Source: Anaerolineae bacterium
GTDB lineage: Bacteria; Chloroflexota; Anaerolineae; 4572-78; NAK82
NCBI GenBank assembly: GCA_030598425.1
Contig: JAUVPY010000081.1
Span: 1-8,595 of the forward strand
DNA: 8,595 nucleotides
Direction: 5' to 3'
How positions within the stretch are numbered: the first letter of the stretch is position 1; the number at the start of each line of letters is the position of its first letter. The notes under the pieces are model-generated. The model searched no databases. It was not told where the DNA came from and saw nothing but the letters and a program-made list of their open reading frames with translations. The translations under genes were made by a program, and so were the position numbers. Shown piece by piece: positions 1-7,377 of the stretch.

Positions 1-615
1 GAGTCCTTTGACTTGATGCAGTTCCACACCTGGGAAGATAGGTGGGTGGAGGATGACCGCAGGGCTAAGAAGATTGACGACTTGCGTCGCCAGGGCTTGA
101 TCCAGGCGGTGGGCATCAGCCTCAATCGCTGGGAACCGTGGAACGGTGTGCAAACGGCGCGAAGCGGTCTGATTGATGCGGTTCAGGTTATTTACAACAT
201 CTTTGACCAGAACTCCGAGGATGAGCTATTCCCGGCCTGCGCCGAAATGGATGTGGCAGTCATCGCGCGAGTGCCCTTTGATGAGGGTACACTGACCGGA
301 AAGCTGACCAAGGATAGCAAATGGCCGGAAGGGGACTGGCGGAACAGTTACTTTGTGCCGGAAAACCTCATCCCCAGCGTGGAGCGTGCGGATGCACTGA
401 AACCTCTGGTGCCTGAAGGAATGACGATGGCTGAAATGGCTTTGCGCTTCATCCTCAACAACGCAACAGTCAGTACCACCATACCCGGCATGCGGAAGCT
501 GCCCCACTTGGAGGAGAATCTGGCTGCCAGCGACAAAGGTCCATTGCTGGCTGACCTGCATACGAAGCTGCGTCCGCATCGCTGGGACCGGCAGCCGACC
601 GGGTGGTCGCAGTAA
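1..615 (+). CDS. Aldo/keto reductase, C-terminal part (5' end outside window)
   Basis: The reading frame is open from base 1, so the gene starts upstream and the ATG at 16 is internal. The 204 visible residues match the second half of an NADP-dependent aldo/keto reductase TIM barrel, an enzyme class that reduces aldehydes and ketones. The fragment opens with the strand carrying the catalytic His (DLMQFH, His at visible residue 9). It continues through QVIYNIFDQN and ARVPFDEGTLTGKL, and ends with the cofactor-binding motif IPGMRK followed by EENLAASD, typical of the family. The catalytic Asp, Tyr and Lys lie in the missing N-terminal part, so activity cannot be judged. The stop is TAA at 613. 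Family assignment is firm; the substrate is unknown. No convincing terminator follows, only a short CGACC/GGTCG hairpin at the stop without a T-run. Confidence 0.9.
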   Translation, partial: ESFDLMQFHTWEDRWVEDDRRAKKIDDLRRQGLIQAVGISLNRWEPWNGVQTARSGLIDAVQVIYNIFDQNSEDELFPACAEMDVAVIARVPFDEGTLTGKLTKDSKWPEGDWRNSYFVPENLIPSVERADALKPLVPEGMTMAEMALRFILNNATVSTTIPGMRKLPHLEENLAASDKGPLLADLHTKLRPHRWDRQPTGWSQ

Positions 616-684
616 TCCCCACTTTGTTCGCACGATTCGGTTGAATACCCGCAAGACCCCTGGCTTCCAACGTGGGTAATAAAC

Positions 685-714
685 TTTACAAACTGCATCA
701 TTTTCATCTGTAAC
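685..714 (+). promoter_or_regulatory. Weak sigma70-type promoter candidate for the lipoprotein gene
   Basis: TTTACA at 685-690 (5 of 6 to TTGACA) is followed after 18 bases by TGTAAC at 709-714 (4 of 6 to TATAAT). It lies about 45 bases upstream of the ATG at 761, in the only non-coding stretch before that gene (616-760). Nothing else notable is visible in that gap. The -10 is poor, so this is a candidate only. Confidence 0.3.
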
Positions 715-760
715 CTTGCTGGCGACCTTTGAAAGAAAATTTAGTAGGAATAGGAAAGCG

Positions 761-1900
761 ATGATGATATTACGCCGCATTGGGTTAACCGTTGGTGTGG
801 TGCTGACGGTGGTTCTGACCAGTTGCCGAGGGAGCAATGCGCCGACTCCTACGGTCGTTGTCCAGGTCGCCACGCATACACCCTCAGCGACGCCGAGCCC
901 GTCGCCGACTTCCACACCCACGATGACGCCTACCTCCACAGATACATCTACCCTCACAGCCACGCCAACTCCGACCGTCACCCTGACGCCGACACCGACT
1001 ATTACCCCAACGCCTACGCCTCATCCCTTGGCTGGCTACACCATCGAAGGCCTGCGCGAGCGTGCATATCCAGGAGGGGCGATCGAGATCACCCATACCA
1101 TAACCGAGACAGATAGCTTCACCAAGTATCTCATCCGTTATCCGAGCGATGACCTCTCCATAACGGGTATGATGAATGTACCTGAAGGAGAGGGTCCGTT
1201 TCCCGTGGTGATTCTCAACCACGGCTACATCCCTCCATCTCGTTACTGGTCGGGCGCGGATACCTGGCGTGCCGCTGACCATCTGGCAGCATCGGGGTAT
1301 TTGACTATCAGCCCTGACTTCCGGGGCTGGGGAGGCTCCGACTCGGGTGACAACTTCTTTCGTACCGGTCTGGTAATCGATGTTCTTAACTTGATCAGCT
1401 CGCTTCCCTCACTTCCTCAAGCTGACCCTGATCGAGTGGGTATGTGGGGTCACAGCATGGAAGGAGGAGTGACGACCAAGGCCATCACTATTGACCCCCG
1501 GATCAAGGCCGCTGTGCTCTACGCCCCGGTCAGCGCCGACGATACCGACGTGTTGCGTCGGTGGGGACGCGGGGGCCGGGGAGGCGGAGATGACTCATTG
1601 ACGCGTGTTTACCGGGAAGCTAGCCGCGATCGGGACTTCGTGCGATTGACTTCGCCCATCCACCACTTCGACTTTGTGGCAACAGCGGTGCAAATTCACC
1701 AGGGAACGGCCGACACCACCACCCCACCGCGTTGGGCAGAAGCCATTTGGGATGCTTTGCAGTCTGCCGGGAAGGACGTCGAGTATTTCAGCTATCCTGG
1801 TCAGGGTCACGCTTTCCAGGATGAGAGCTGGGATCTGTTCTCGGAACAGGTGTCGGACTTCTTCGAGCGTACCCTAAGTGTCAGCGATGAAGGTGAATGA
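761..1900 (+). CDS. Secreted lipoprotein with Thr-Pro stalk and alpha/beta-hydrolase domain
   Basis: This 379-residue protein appears to be a surface-anchored serine hydrolase or esterase. Residues 1-21 form a signal peptide (MMILRR, then a hydrophobic stretch) ending in a lipobox, LTSC, with lipidated Cys22. Residues 40-89 are a Thr/Pro/Ser linker. Residues 90-379 form an alpha/beta-hydrolase related to dienelactone-hydrolase and prolyl-oligopeptidase-like enzymes: ILNHGY (oxyanion region), SPDFRGWGGS, the nucleophile elbow GHSMEGG with Ser232, Asp318 in GTADTTTPP, and His350 in YPGQGHAF. The elbow is unusual because Glu234 replaces the second Gly of GxSxG. A Gly/Arg-rich patch lies at 267-276. 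The frame could extend up to a TTG at 716, but ATG 761 is preferred: AGGAAAG at 752-758 precedes it and the signal peptide begins there. The gap to hutH is 59 bases without a visible terminator, so co-transcription is possible. The substrate is unknown. Confidence 0.85.
   Translation: MMILRRIGLTVGVVLTVVLTSCRGSNAPTPTVVVQVATHTPSATPSPSPTSTPTMTPTSTDTSTLTATPTPTVTLTPTPTITPTPTPHPLAGYTIEGLRERAYPGGAIEITHTITETDSFTKYLIRYPSDDLSITGMMNVPEGEGPFPVVILNHGYIPPSRYWSGADTWRAADHLAASGYLTISPDFRGWGGSDSGDNFFRTGLVIDVLNLISSLPSLPQADPDRVGMWGHSMEGGVTTKAITIDPRIKAAVLYAPVSADDTDVLRRWGRGGRGGGDDSLTRVYREASRDRDFVRLTSPIHHFDFVATAVQIHQGTADTTTPPRWAEAIWDALQSAGKDVEYFSYPGQGHAFQDESWDLFSEQVSDFFERTLSVSDEGE
878..1027 (+). repeat. Low-complexity Thr-Pro repeat coding for the lipoprotein stalk
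   Basis: About 50 codons in which ACx and CCx alternate (TPT, TPTPT, SPSPTST), coding residues 40-89. It is a degenerate coding repeat that probably forms an extended, possibly glycosylated spacer between the membrane anchor and the hydrolase domain. The periodicity also produces long spurious open frames on the opposite strand. Confidence 0.8.
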
Positions 1901-1959
1901 TATGTGCCCCGGGCGGCAGTTCTTTGTTTGTGATCAGCGCCGGAGCACAGTCCAATTAG

Positions 1960-3546
1960 ATGCAGGATGCAGAAGTGGTAGACGTGAACACCTTATTTCT
2001 CGATGGTGAGAGTCTGACGATTGAGCAGGTGGTGGGGGTGGCCGAGGATGAGCCTGGCGCGCCGACTGTCGAGTTGTCGCCTGAGGCGGTGCACAGAGTA
2101 CGGCGCGCACAACAGGCTGTCGCCGAGTTAATCTCCCGAGGCGATATTGTTTATGGTATCACAACCGGTTTCGGAGCCTTCAAAGACCGGATCATCGAGC
2201 CCGATCAGGTCCGGCAGCTTCAGCGCAACATCGTGATGAGCCACGCCGTTGGAGTTGGCCCGAGCTTTGACCGGCGGACTGTGCGTGCCTCGATGCTCAT
2301 CCGTGCTAATACCCTGGCCAAGGGACATTCTGGAATTCGTTTAGAGACGTTGAACCTGCTCCTGGACATGCTCAACCGAGGCGTACATCCTGTGATCCCC
2401 AGTCAGGGCTCGCTGGGGGCCAGCGGTGACCTGGCCCCCTTGGCCCACATGGCGTTGGTACTCATCGGTGAAGGAGAGGCGGAATTCGAGGGTCAGATCT
2501 GGGCGGGCGCTGAGGCGTTGCGACGGTCTGGACTGGCGCCAACCGATCTGGCGGCTAAGGAAGGGCTGGCTCTTACCAATGGCACGGCGGTGATGTGTGC
2601 GCTGGGTGCCCTGGCCACTCGCCAAGCGGAACGACTGAGCGATATCGCTGATGCCGCCGGTTGTCTAAGTCTGGAGGCGCTGCACGGCACTGCTTTGGCG
2701 TTCGATGAGCGCATTCACGCTGTGCGTCCCCATCCTCGACAACTTGATTGCGCTCGCCACCTCCGCCAACTGCTGGATGACAGCGACTTCACTCGCCACC
2801 ACGATCCTTACAATGTACAGGATGCATATACGCTGCGCTGTATTCCCCAGGTGCATGGGGCGGTGCGAGATGCCATTGCCTATGCCCGCTGGGTCATCGA
2901 AATCGAGTTGAATGCCGCCACCGACAATCCGTTGCTCTTTTTTGACGGAGACGAAGTGGCAGTCCTCTCCGGCGGCAACTTCCACGGCGAACCGGTGGCC
3001 ATTGCGATGGACTACCTGTCCATGGCATTGACCGAATTAGGCAATATTTCAGAGCGGCGCATCACCCGCCTCACCGATGAGGCTAGCAATGCCCATGTGT
3101 TGCCCGCTTTTCTTACCAAGCACGGCGGCCTCAACTCGGGTTTTATGCTTGTCCAATACACGGCGGCTGCCCTGGCTTCGGAGAACAAAGCGTTGGCCCA
3201 CCCGGCCAGCATTGACACGATTCCCACCTCGGCCAATACCGAAGATCACGTCAGTATGGGCTGTACCGCCGCCCGCCAGGCCTGCCAGATTCTCGACAAC
3301 CTGGAGTACATTCTGGCCCTGGAGCTGATGGCTGCTGCTCAAGGCATTGACTTCCGAAAGGAGGAGCTGGGGCCGTCAGCGCAACCGGGGCGGGGGACTC
3401 GTATAGCCTATGACCTGGTACGTCAGCATGTGCCCTTTTTAGAAAATGATGCTATCATGTACCCGTATATTGAGGCGGCCCGGCACTTAGTCGCTGATGG
3501 GACACTGTTCCGATCTATTGCCGTTGCGCTGAAGGAAGGAGGATAA
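1960..3546 (+). CDS. hutH: Histidine ammonia-lyase (histidase)
   Basis: Converts L-histidine to trans-urocanate and ammonia in the cytoplasm, the first step of histidine degradation. The MIO prosthetic group forms from Ala154-Ser155-Gly156 in GSLGASGDLAPLAH. Other active-site elements are present: Tyr65 in YGITTGFG, the SHAVGVG segment, Asn207 in LTNGTA, YNVQDAYTLRC (Gln287, Tyr290, Arg293), Phe341 in GGNFHG, and Glu428 in TSANTEDHVSMG. SHA together with Glu428 favours histidase over phenylalanine or tyrosine lyases, which carry a Gln-containing motif there. The product is 528 residues, slightly longer than the usual ~510, with an N-terminal extension. ATG 1960 has only a distant GGAG. GTG 1975 has AGGA at 1964-1967 with good spacing and could be the real start. 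No hutU, hutI or hutG is visible. cvpA follows after 7 bases. Confidence 0.95.
   Translation: MQDAEVVDVNTLFLDGESLTIEQVVGVAEDEPGAPTVELSPEAVHRVRRAQQAVAELISRGDIVYGITTGFGAFKDRIIEPDQVRQLQRNIVMSHAVGVGPSFDRRTVRASMLIRANTLAKGHSGIRLETLNLLLDMLNRGVHPVIPSQGSLGASGDLAPLAHMALVLIGEGEAEFEGQIWAGAEALRRSGLAPTDLAAKEGLALTNGTAVMCALGALATRQAERLSDIADAAGCLSLEALHGTALAFDERIHAVRPHPRQLDCARHLRQLLDDSDFTRHHDPYNVQDAYTLRCIPQVHGAVRDAIAYARWVIEIELNAATDNPLLFFDGDEVAVLSGGNFHGEPVAIAMDYLSMALTELGNISERRITRLTDEASNAHVLPAFLTKHGGLNSGFMLVQYTAAALASENKALAHPASIDTIPTSANTEDHVSMGCTAARQACQILDNLEYILALELMAAAQGIDFRKEELGPSAQPGRGTRIAYDLVRQHVPFLENDAIMYPYIEAARHLVADGTLFRSIAVALKEGG
3537..3542 (+). promoter_or_regulatory. Shine-Dalgarno AGGAGG for cvpA inside the 3' end of hutH
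   Basis: A full AGGAGG lies in the last codons of hutH, 11 bases before ATG 3554. The spacing is slightly long. The overlap with the hutH coding end supports co-transcription and possibly coupled translation. Confidence 0.65.
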
Positions 3547-3553
3547 GCCTCTT

Positions 3554-4168
3554 ATGTTCAACGCATTAGACTTCCTGTTAATATTCTTTCTTGTAGTCGG
3601 CGCCTTATGGGGACTGGTGCGGGGCGCGGGCAGATTGTTGATTGGGCTTTTCAGCTTGTACGTGGGTCTGGTCATCGCTCTCTGGCTTTACCGACCGCTG
3701 GCCGAGTTCTTCCGTGATCTGCTTCCTGCTATGTCAGTCCAGGGCAGCCAAGCGCTGGCCTTTGTGGTTCTCTTGTTTGTTTTTGTAAATGCCATCAGCT
3801 TTCTCACCCGCTTTTTTGCCACGCCACCCGAAGAGCGCAAGCGCAAGCCGCGAGGAGAGCTGCAAGAAACTGTCACCAAGAGCAGCCAGAGATTCGTGAC
3901 TGGGCCGCTGAACCAGCTTTTAGGTTTGGTGCTGGGGATTGTTGTTGCCGTCATTTGGGTCAGTTTGATTTTGGCTGTGTTTCAGTTTGTCCTGCGCTCT
4001 GGCTTTGCCACCGGCAGCGGCGTAAGTGCTTTTCGGAGGCAATTGGAGACGTCAGTGCTGGTCCCTTGGTTTAACTATGCTCTAGCACTTTTCTATTCGG
4101 CCGTTAGCTTCTGGATACCCGGCGATGCTCCCAATATCCTCTCTGGACTCCTGGGGCAGTTGCAGTAG
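3554..4168 (+). CDS. cvpA: CvpA-family integral membrane protein
   Basis: A 204-residue, strongly hydrophobic protein of the CvpA family (named for colicin V production in E. coli; its biochemical role is not well defined). Predicted membrane segments lie at about 3-20, 26-46, 65-87 and 121-147, with a further hydrophobic stretch at 168-188. The first segment has the typical family opening: an Asp near the start followed by GALWGLVRGAGR, a conserved Gly-rich turn with an Arg. A charged loop at 91-104 (PPEERKRKPRGE) probably faces the cytoplasm. The protein is somewhat longer than many family members. It sits 7 bases after hutH and 6 bases before mutS2. CvpA beside mutS2 is also known in Bacillus (yshB-polX-mutSB), which supports the assignment and suggests a conserved link; polX is absent here. 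Confidence 0.8.
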   Translation: MFNALDFLLIFFLVVGALWGLVRGAGRLLIGLFSLYVGLVIALWLYRPLAEFFRDLLPAMSVQGSQALAFVVLLFVFVNAISFLTRFFATPPEERKRKPRGELQETVTKSSQRFVTGPLNQLLGLVLGIVVAVIWVSLILAVFQFVLRSGFATGSGVSAFRRQLETSVLVPWFNYALALFYSAVSFWIPGDAPNILSGLLGQLQ

Positions 4169-4174
4169 GCTCCA

Positions 4175-6664
4175 GTGAATCCCAAACACCTGAACACCCT
4201 TGAATTCCCAAAAATCTTGGAGCGGCTGGCCCAACACGCCGATTTCTCTGCCAGCAAAGAGCTGGCTCTGGCGTTGGCGCCAGCCTCCTACCTATCTGAA
4301 GCCCTTGAGCGACAGGTCGAGACAAGTGAAGCGTGTCGCTTGCTCAGTATTAAGCCTGATGTGTCCATTGGCGGGGCGCGTGATGTGCGTCCCTTGCTGG
4401 AGCAGGCGGCTCGTTCGGCAGCCTTGTTCCCTGCCGAGTTTCTCGATATACGCCAGACCCTCGTTTCCGCCCGGGACCTGGGGAGAAACATCACACGGCT
4501 GGGCGATCAATTTCCCCGTTTGGCCGACATTGCTGGTCGTATCCAAGAGTGTCCGGGCCTAGTCCAGGAGATTGGGCGCTGCATAAGCGACAATGGCGAT
4601 GTGCTTGAATCAGCTAGCCCGGAGCTGGCCCGTATTCGCAGTGAGTTAGGTGTGGTGCACCAACGGCTTCTGGACCGGTTGAACAAAATCGTTCACTCGT
4701 CTCAGAACAGCAAGTATTTGCAGGAGACCTTTGTTACCCAACGTCAAGGACGTTACGTAATCCCCTTACGCGCGGAGTTCAAGGGCCGCATCCAGGGCAT
4801 CGTCCACGACCAGAGCGCCAGCGGCGCTACACTCTTTATTGAGCCGCTGGCGACAGTGGAATTGAACAATCGATGGCGCCAGCTCCAGCTTGACGAGGAG
4901 GAAGAAGTAAGGCGGATACTGCTAGCCCTTACTGACCTCGTAGCTCAAGAGTCGGGGCACATTGCTTGGACTGTTGAGGCGCTGGCCGAGCTAGATCTGG
5001 CTCTCGCTAAAGCAAAATACGCCGACGAACTGGACGCTGTCCAGCCAGAATGGGTGCAATCGGGCGCTGATCACGAAACATCGCCGGCTGAGTCTGCCTC
5101 CAGCCAAACTGCTGTTGACTCCACCGCGCCCGATGTGTCTTTGGGACAGAACAAACCAATCAAACTCCTCGCCGCGCGCCACCCCCTGCTCGATCCGAAA
5201 ACTGTTGTCCCTATCGATGTGATCTTGCCGCCCGAAACCTCAATCCTCGTCATCACCGGGCCGAACACAGGCGGCAAGACGGTCACTCTTAAGACGGTTG
5301 GCCTGCTCGCGGCGATGGCTCAGGCCGGGTTGCACGTCCCTGCCGCCGAAGGCTCAACGTTGCCTCTCTTTGGCGGTATCTATGCTGATATCGGCGATGA
5401 ACAGTCTATCGAGCAATCACTCTCCACTTTTTCGTCACACCTGACCAATATCGTAGGTATTTTGGCTGAATGTGATGCCGAGTCCCTGGTAGTCCTCGAC
5501 GAGCTAGGTGCGGGTACCGATCCGGCGGAAGGCTCGGCGCTGGCCCGCGCTATCCTGGATCACCTACGGGAGCGCAGAGTGACTGCTTTCGTGGCTACCC
5601 ATTTCTCAGAGTTGAAGGCGTATGCTCATACCACGTCTGGCATCACCAATGCCAGTGTCGAGTTCGATGCCGAGACGCTTGCGCCTACTTATCGCCTGGC
5701 TATCGGTCTGCCCGGTCGCTCCAATGCCTTTGCTATCGCTCACCGGCTGGGGCTTGATGGCCACATCATAGACTCAGCGCAGAGTATGGTGTCGCCCGAA
5801 GCTATGCAGACGGAGGCAATGCTGCGGGACATCCAAGCCCAGCTGGATTCGGCCGCCCGTGAGCGTGCCGCGGCTGAAGCGTCCCGTGTCCAGGTTGAGA
5901 CACGCCTCGAGGAACTAGCCCAACGCTTGGCTCAGATTGAGGACGAGCGGCGCGATATCCTCAATTCGGCCCGCGCCGACGCCCGTCGCGAGATCAAAGA
6001 AGTGCGTCAGGAGTTGCGTCGTCTACGCGACGGCTGGGCGCTTGGGCGTCAGCCGACCCAGGCCCTGGGCGTGTCGGCAGAGGGGAGACCCTCTCTGAGG
6101 GAGTTGGAACGAGAGACTCAGGAAGCGCTAACAAAGTTGGAAACCGGGATCGGTGTAGAGGAGACGCCGCCTCCACCAGAGCCCAAGTATCGGGGATCCC
6201 TACAACCGGGGGACCAGGTCTGGGTCGAGCCCTATCAGGCGGTTGGTGAGGTCATCAGCAGTCAGCAGGGCAAAGTTCAGGTTCAACTGGGTCGCTTCAG
6301 GGCCAGCGTCAAACGCAACCAGGTGGACTTGCGCCAGTTGGCCTCGAAAGCCGAGCCCCAGAAGAAAGAAGAGGATGAAGTCGCTGGCTTCCAGATGCCG
6401 GCGGTGGAGTCGCCGGGCTTTGAACTGGACCTCCGCGGCGAGACGACTGAAGAGGCGCTGCACCGGTTGGATCGTTATCTGGACGATGCTTATTTGGCCG
6501 GCCTGCCCTGGGTTCGCATAATCCACGGCAAGGGAACGGGCGCGCTTCGAGCGGCTGTGCGCGACGCATTGCGAGCGCACCCTCTGGTTAATTCATATGA
6601 GGCGGGCAAAGAGGGTGAGGGTGGAGACGGTGTCACTGTTGCGAGGCTGGCGGTAGAAGAATGA
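4175..6664 (+). CDS. mutS2: MutS2: MutS-like ATPase with C-terminal Smr nuclease domain
   Basis: MutS2 proteins act on branched DNA and limit homologous recombination; some also act on collided ribosomes. They lack the MutS mismatch-reading domain. The order here is: N-terminal core and lever helices (1-290), ATPase (about 328-540), coiled coil (545-655), a small beta-barrel-like segment (675-722) and the Smr domain (748-829). Walker A is GPNTGGKT at 362-369, the SLSTFSSH signature at 415-422, Walker B with Asp442-Glu443 in VVLDELGAGTDP, and the H-loop His at 476 in ATHFSEL. The Smr motifs LDLRG (751-755) and HGKGTG (784-789) are intact. At 829 residues it exceeds the usual ~780-790, partly through a Ser/Ala/acidic insert near 291-327. 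The start is GTG with only weak TAGG upstream. The last bases overlap the next gene as ATGA. Confidence 0.95.
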   Translation: MNPKHLNTLEFPKILERLAQHADFSASKELALALAPASYLSEALERQVETSEACRLLSIKPDVSIGGARDVRPLLEQAARSAALFPAEFLDIRQTLVSARDLGRNITRLGDQFPRLADIAGRIQECPGLVQEIGRCISDNGDVLESASPELARIRSELGVVHQRLLDRLNKIVHSSQNSKYLQETFVTQRQGRYVIPLRAEFKGRIQGIVHDQSASGATLFIEPLATVELNNRWRQLQLDEEEEVRRILLALTDLVAQESGHIAWTVEALAELDLALAKAKYADELDAVQPEWVQSGADHETSPAESASSQTAVDSTAPDVSLGQNKPIKLLAARHPLLDPKTVVPIDVILPPETSILVITGPNTGGKTVTLKTVGLLAAMAQAGLHVPAAEGSTLPLFGGIYADIGDEQSIEQSLSTFSSHLTNIVGILAECDAESLVVLDELGAGTDPAEGSALARAILDHLRERRVTAFVATHFSELKAYAHTTSGITNASVEFDAETLAPTYRLAIGLPGRSNAFAIAHRLGLDGHIIDSAQSMVSPEAMQTEAMLRDIQAQLDSAARERAAAEASRVQVETRLEELAQRLAQIEDERRDILNSARADARREIKEVRQELRRLRDGWALGRQPTQALGVSAEGRPSLRELERETQEALTKLETGIGVEETPPPPEPKYRGSLQPGDQVWVEPYQAVGEVISSQQGKVQVQLGRFRASVKRNQVDLRQLASKAEPQKKEEDEVAGFQMPAVESPGFELDLRGETTEEALHRLDRYLDDAYLAGLPWVRIIHGKGTGALRAAVRDALRAHPLVNSYEAGKEGEGGDGVTVARLAVEE

Positions 6665-7308
6665 CCGAATTGCACGTGACCTTCCCCAGCGGCGATGCTT
6701 CGATTGAGTTGGAAGGCCTGATTCAATTGCCAGATGGCGAAGGTCCCTTCCCGGCCGGCGTGGTCTGCCATCCTTATCCGCCCGGAGGTGGCACGATGGA
6801 GGTGCCCCTGGTACAGGCCATTTCACGCGCTCTGGCCGAGGCTGGAATTGCGGCGTTGCGCTTCAACTTCCGGAGCGTCGGCATCAGTGGAGGGACTTTT
6901 GACAACGGACGTGGCGAGGCAGACGATGTGGCGGGTGCCCTCGACTGGCTGGGTGCCCAACCGAAGGTCGATCCTGACCGGCTGGCGCTGGTCGGCTACT
7001 CTTTCGGCGCGGCTATGGCTCTGTCCGAAGCGGCCCGAAACGACTGCCCCCAGGTTCTGGCACTGATCGGATTACCGCTTCGCTGGGATGTGCCATTCCC
7101 TACCATTGATGACCGCCCTTGTCTGTTGGTTGCTGGGGAAAGGGATCAGCTTTGCCCGGCGCCCGACCTTCACCGTTTGGCCCGGCAGTTGAAAGGCGAC
7201 GTGAAGGTGCACATCGTTGCCGATGCCGACCACTTCCTATTCGGACGTGAAGGGGAGGTGGCGGGCATTGTGGCGGACTTCTTACGAGACCGCCGATGGC
7301 CGTCTTGA
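6661..7308 (+). CDS. Small alpha/beta-hydrolase fold protein
   Basis: This 215-residue cytoplasmic serine hydrolase belongs to the compact group with a GxxCHPxPxxGG opening (COG2945-like). Visible landmarks are CHPYPPGGGTME (36-47), LRFNFRSVGISGGTFDNGRGE (66-86 region), the nucleophile elbow GYSFGA with Ser114, Asp162 in AGERDQLCP, and His191 in DADHFLF. The triad is therefore complete, and the length fits the family. There is no signal peptide. ATG 6661 overlaps the mutS2 stop by four bases (ATGA), and no clear Shine-Dalgarno is present, so translation is probably coupled to mutS2. It is the last gene of the hutH-cvpA-mutS2 cluster. The substrate is unknown. It shares a PxGEGPFP stretch with the lipoprotein hydrolase upstream, a family motif rather than a sign of recent duplication. 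Confidence 0.85.
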   Translation: MTELHVTFPSGDASIELEGLIQLPDGEGPFPAGVVCHPYPPGGGTMEVPLVQAISRALAEAGIAALRFNFRSVGISGGTFDNGRGEADDVAGALDWLGAQPKVDPDRLALVGYSFGAAMALSEAARNDCPQVLALIGLPLRWDVPFPTIDDRPCLLVAGERDQLCPAPDLHRLARQLKGDVKVHIVADADHFLFGREGEVAGIVADFLRDRRWPS

Positions 7309-7327
7309 CGGTCACAACCGAGACCGT
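7308..7327 (+). terminator. Weak hairpin at the end of the mutS2 operon
   Basis: ACGGTC (7308-7313) and GACCGT (7322-7327) form a perfect 6-base stem with an 8-base loop directly at the stop codon of the hydrolase gene. Only ATTGTT follows, a poor U-tract, so it could be a weak terminator or a 3' stabilising hairpin. Confidence 0.35.
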
Positions 7328-7328
7328 A

Positions 7329-7340
7329 TTGTTCCAACAT
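7329..7340. repeat. Left arm of a 12-base inverted repeat around the promoter segment
   Basis: TTGTTCCAACAT is matched in inverted orientation by ATTTTGGAACAA at 7526-7537. The match is 11 of 12, with 9 contiguous bases (TTGTTCCAA / TTGGAACAA). The pair brackets the promoter, the short transcript and the terminator. No flanking target-site duplication is visible. Confidence 0.45.
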
Positions 7341-7364
7341 TATACGCAACAATTATAAATTCCT

Positions 7365-7377
7365 ACTTGACACAAGT
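7365..7377. promoter_or_regulatory. Palindrome overlapping the -35 element, possible operator
   Basis: ACTTG-ACA-CAAGT is a perfect 5-base inverted repeat centred on the -35 hexamer. A dimeric regulator bound here would occlude sigma region 4. No regulator gene is adjacent, and a 5-base arm can occur by chance. Confidence 0.3.

Noticed and set aside
596..609. CGACC/GGTCG hairpin at the end of the reductase gene
   Set aside because: Short stem with a 4-base loop and no T-run afterwards; not a convincing terminator.
716..760. TTG start extending the lipoprotein by 15 residues
   Set aside because: The extension places charged residues before the signal peptide, whereas ATG 761 has a ribosome site and starts a normal lipoprotein signal.
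616..760. Looked for a tRNA because GGTTGAATACC resembles a T-arm
   Set aside because: No acceptor stem, anticodon arm or CCA end can be folded around it.
226..981. 251-codon open frame on the minus strand
   Set aside because: It lies antisense to the reductase and to the Thr-Pro stalk. Its Val/Gly-rich start is simply the reverse complement of the ACx-CCx repeat, and both overlapped genes have strong family matches.
2665..2985. 106-codon minus-strand frame inside hutH
   Set aside because: Shadow of a well-conserved histidase gene; no recognisable domain.
6200..6580. 126-codon minus-strand frame at the mutS2 3' end
   Set aside because: Antisense to the beta-barrel-like and Smr regions of MutS2, which are clearly coding on the plus strand.
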